From contig CALDGV010000321.1 of NCBI GenBank assembly GCA_937941745.1, forward strand, positions 1 through 9,402: DNA of 9,402 bases, read 5' to 3'. The notes beneath the pieces were generated by a model. It was not told the origin of the DNA. It was given only the letters and a program-made list of their open reading frames with translations, and did no database searches. The DNA comes from an uncultured Prosthecobacter sp. GTDB taxonomy: Bacteria > Verrucomicrobiota > Verrucomicrobiia > Verrucomicrobiales > Verrucomicrobiaceae. Each line of letters begins with the position of its first letter. Position 1 is the first letter of the stretch. Positions 7,071 through 9,402 of the stretch are shown here, in pieces. The position numbers were made by a program, and so were the translations under genes.

Positions 7071-7221
7071 AGTGAGGGATGAAAGGCTGGCATCTGGCTC
7101 TACCGGAGAAAAGCCAATTCGTTACCAAGAATTTGCGCTCTTGGGCGATTTAAGGCTGTCCTCACAGACAGTGAGCTCAGCAAGATGTAGCGACACATCC
7201 GATAATCCTTCGCTTGGAGAC
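7071..7221. other. Divergent intergenic region between the sigma-factor and kinase genes
   Basis: This 151-bp spacer must hold the promoters of both genes, since they are transcribed outward. I see no convincing -35/-10 pair. Small overlapping inverted repeats occur at about 7155-7180 (CTGTC...GACAG and CTCAC...GTGAG) around TGAGCTCA. An in-frame GTG at 7171 could lengthen the kinase by 17 residues. Confidence 0.3.
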
Positions 7222-9402
7222 ATGGAAACCCTGGAATCTTCGACCACCTCCCTGCCTCAGCCTGACTGGCTGCGGGAGCTTGGCTGGGCCGAAGCGTATG
7301 AGGTGCGGCGCCTCATCGGCCGCGGTGGCATGGGTCGTGTTTATGAGGGCTTGCACCTCCAGCTCGGCATCCCTGTGGCGCTGAAGATCATTGACCCAGG
7401 CCTGGTCAATGAGGCGCACATGCGGGCGCGGTTCGAAAAGGAGGCGCAGACGCTGGCACGCCTGCAGGAGCCGGTTCCTCATCCCAACATCGTCCGGGTG
7501 ATTGACTTCAAGCTGCTCGATCACGTGGGCTGCATCGTCATGGCCTATGTGCCCGGCATGGACATCCGCGCCTGGTGCGTGGATGGCGATCTGGACATGA
7601 ATGCCCGAGTGGCCCTGCTGGAGCAGGTCGCAAGGGCGGCAGGATACTTTCACAGCTTTGGTCTGATCCATCGAGACCTAAAGCCTGCCAACATTCTGGT
7701 GCGGCGCGGCACGGGTGAGCCGGTGATCGTCGATTTCGGCATCGTGCGAGGACGGGAAGACCTCACTCTGACACGCACCCAGCAGGCCATGGGGACGACG
7801 GCCTACATGGCCCCTGAGCTCCTGGGAGTGCGGCATGAGTTTCCCAAAGGCGATCCAGCAATGACGGAGGTCCAGCCTGAGATCCACCCTGCTGCAGATG
7901 TCTTTTCTCTGGGTGTGATTCTGTATGAGCTGCTCTGCGGTGAGGTGCCTTATGGCAGCACTCTGGCAGAGGTGCTGCCCCAGCATCAGAAGGAAATCAC
8001 CCCCAGCAGGATCGCCGAGGCGATCCGCCGCATCCCCCGGGACCTGCAGCGAATCTGCCTCAAGGCCATCGCCCACCGTCCAGCCGACCGCTATGCCAAC
8101 GGTTCGGAGTTTGCCGAGGATCTGGCGCGCTACTTGAGGGGAGAGACGGTGCAGGCCCGCCCTGTTTCATCCCTGCGCCGCATCGCCCGCCGTGCCCAGC
8201 GACAGCCGCTTCTATGCCTGGCGGTGGGCGCGGGGCTGCTGCTCGCCCTGCTGGCCATGGGTCGAATGATCTGGGACCTGGAGCAGGTGCGCCTGTCCAA
8301 CCTGCGCGAGCAGATTGGAGCGAACATGCCGGTCACCACCTGGTCCACGGACCAGATGCTCAAGACGGATCGTTTGATTGATCAGCTGGAGCATTACGAT
8401 CCTGCCCAGGCAGCTCATTACCACCGGACCCTGATCCAGGGCGCGGTGCGTGAGGTGATGCATGTGCTGAAACAGCCGCGCATCAGTGAAAAAGACCGTT
8501 CCGACATCGAGCAGACCCTGGTCTGGATCACGCATCACGACCCGAAGGAGGCGTCACGCCTCCGCCAAGTGGTCGAGCAGCGTCAGTCGCGCTGGGATGA
8601 CCTGCTGGTCATCAAACCTCCCTTCGACCAGGCCGGGAACTGGTTTCAGACGGTCCCCGTGAAGCCTCAAGACAGGCATCTGGTGATACCGCGTGCGGAC
8701 TCCCGGAGCCGTATCCTGAAATTCTCGAAGCCTGCTCCTTTGGAAATCCAGGCCACGGTGCTCATTCCCGCCAAAGGAGCCCGAGGCCTTGGCTTCAAGG
8801 CCTTGGTCAACGGTGCCTGGCATTCCTTCGAGCTGCATCAGCCCCCGCCATCGGCCGTGGTTCAGCACTTGCAGCAGTTCCAACACATCAAGGCACCTGC
8901 CGCCGCTCTGGAGATCAGGCGAAAGGACGGCATCCTGGTGGCAGTGCCGCTTTCTGCGACCCTTCAGCCTGGCAGGCAGGTGACTTTAAAACTCCACCTG
9001 GAGGGCAGGCACATGAGCCTGCAAATCCAAGGTGTCGGCCAGGTCGAATACGATTCCCGCTACCAGTCCTACGAGCCCGTGCAGGTCGCGTTGGTTAGTC
9101 CGGATGAAATCCATCTGAGCGAGCTCAGATGGAGCGGGCCCGTCAAGCTGCCAGCGCGCAGCGCCCTGGAGAAGGGAGATGCGAATGCCAGTGCGAGCAG
9201 GTGGGCTGCGGCAGAAGAACAGTTTCTCCAGCTTGCCGGCGATCCGCAGTTTGGTGCAGAGGCGCTTTTCAAGGCCGGAGACTGCCAGTTTGAGCAAGGC
9301 CGCCTGCAGCAGGCCTGCGAAACCTGGGAGAAGGTCCTCAGAGGTCCTGAAAGCCCCTGGCGAACGGAGGCCTGCCTGCAGCTCTGGTATGTCCATGCCA
9401 AC
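7222..9402 (+). CDS. Transmembrane Ser/Thr protein kinase with beta-rich sensor region and TPR-like repeats, 3'-truncated by the window edge
   Basis: The frame is open from ATG 7222 to the last base (727 codons, no stop). Residues 26-310 are a Hanks-type kinase that phosphorylates Ser/Thr. The key elements are all present: the glycine loop IGRGGMGRVYEG (32-43), ATP-binding Lys55 in VALKII, Glu74 in helix C, the catalytic loop HRDLKPAN (150-157, Asp152), DFG at 171-173, APE at 197-199 and ADVFSLG with Asp226. It is thus an active RD kinase by sequence. About 25 residues separate APE from the ADVFSLG block, with an insert (EFPKGDPAMTEVQPEIHP). A single membrane helix lies at about 329-347 after a basic stretch (RRIARRAQRQ). 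Beyond it come a helical segment, a beta-rich part (about 455-650, reminiscent of concanavalin-like folds, uncertain) and TPR-like helices from 654 (AEEQFLQL, ALFKAGDCQFEQGRLQQACE). GGAG stands only 2 nt before the ATG, too close for a normal ribosome site. It is divergent from the sigma factor, suggesting a shared pathway. Confidence 0.93.
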   Translation, partial: METLESSTTSLPQPDWLRELGWAEAYEVRRLIGRGGMGRVYEGLHLQLGIPVALKIIDPGLVNEAHMRARFEKEAQTLARLQEPVPHPNIVRVIDFKLLDHVGCIVMAYVPGMDIRAWCVDGDLDMNARVALLEQVARAAGYFHSFGLIHRDLKPANILVRRGTGEPVIVDFGIVRGREDLTLTRTQQAMGTTAYMAPELLGVRHEFPKGDPAMTEVQPEIHPAADVFSLGVILYELLCGEVPYGSTLAEVLPQHQKEITPSRIAEAIRRIPRDLQRICLKAIAHRPADRYANGSEFAEDLARYLRGETVQARPVSSLRRIARRAQRQPLLCLAVGAGLLLALLAMGRMIWDLEQVRLSNLREQIGANMPVTTWSTDQMLKTDRLIDQLEHYDPAQAAHYHRTLIQGAVREVMHVLKQPRISEKDRSDIEQTLVWITHHDPKEASRLRQVVEQRQSRWDDLLVIKPPFDQAGNWFQTVPVKPQDRHLVIPRADSRSRILKFSKPAPLEIQATVLIPAKGARGLGFKALVNGAWHSFELHQPPPSAVVQHLQQFQHIKAPAAALEIRRKDGILVAVPLSATLQPGRQVTLKLHLEGRHMSLQIQGVGQVEYDSRYQSYEPVQVALVSPDEIHLSELRWSGPVKLPARSALEKGDANASASRWAAAEEQFLQLAGDPQFGAEALFKAGDCQFEQGRLQQACETWEKVLRGPESPWRTEACLQLWYVHAN

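Noticed and set aside
7155..7180. Overlapping short inverted repeats in the sigma/kinase spacer
   Set aside because: Stems of 5 bp that compete with each other are expected by chance; no promoter or operator can be claimed.
7522..7527. Second CACGTG core, inside the kinase gene
   Set aside because: Flanking bases (GAT-CACGTG-GGC) do not extend the parS palindrome, so it is only a chance hexamer.
1..9402. CRISPR arrays, insertion sequences, rRNA or riboswitches
   Set aside because: No regularly spaced repeats, transposase motifs, rRNA segments or recognisable riboswitch cores were seen on either strand.

Overview
The window (9,402 bp, mostly GC-rich) looks like a chromosomal segment of a Verrucomicrobiota-type bacterium, perhaps near Prosthecobacter/Verrucomicrobium. 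This is inferred from three things: a Tat-exported Gfo/Idh/MocA oxidoreductase, an atypical ECF-like sigma factor divergent from a membrane Ser/Thr kinase, and the near absence of Shine-Dalgarno sequences at otherwise convincing starts. The taxonomy is not proven from the sequence.

Layout. (1) 1-1368: the 3' three quarters of mnmG (tRNA wobble-uridine modification), open from the first base. A near-perfect parS-like palindrome, GTTCCACGTGGAAC, lies inside its coding sequence at 267-280. (2) 1369-2670: a more AT-rich accessory strip with two decayed genes. One is a DUF2971-family gene cut by an in-frame TAG. The other is a remnant of a small, probably exported protein carrying a frame change and two in-frame stops. 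(3) 2671-2743: a minus-strand tRNA-Arg(UCU) whose 3' end faces the decayed strip. (4) 2825-4257: a minus-strand Gfo/Idh/MocA oxidoreductase with a Tat signal, a clear intrinsic terminator, and a hairpin-forming inverted repeat directly before its start codon. (5) 4434-6336: two overlapping plus-strand genes for OppB- and OppC-type ABC transporter permeases, with no binding protein or ATPase gene beside them. (6) 6351-7070 (minus) and 7222-9402 (plus, running off the end): a divergent pair of an ECF-like sigma factor and a transmembrane Ser/Thr protein kinase with a beta-rich extracytoplasmic part and TPR-like repeats.

How they work together. mnmG and the tRNA are housekeeping functions. The two permeases would form the membrane channel of a peptide-type importer that needs ATPases and a binding protein encoded elsewhere. 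The sigma/kinase pair is the likeliest regulatory unit: a membrane kinase sensing an envelope signal and a neighbouring sigma factor as the possible output. The most noteworthy signals are the parS-like site embedded in mnmG, which would place the segment near the replication origin, and the degraded island between mnmG and the tRNA.
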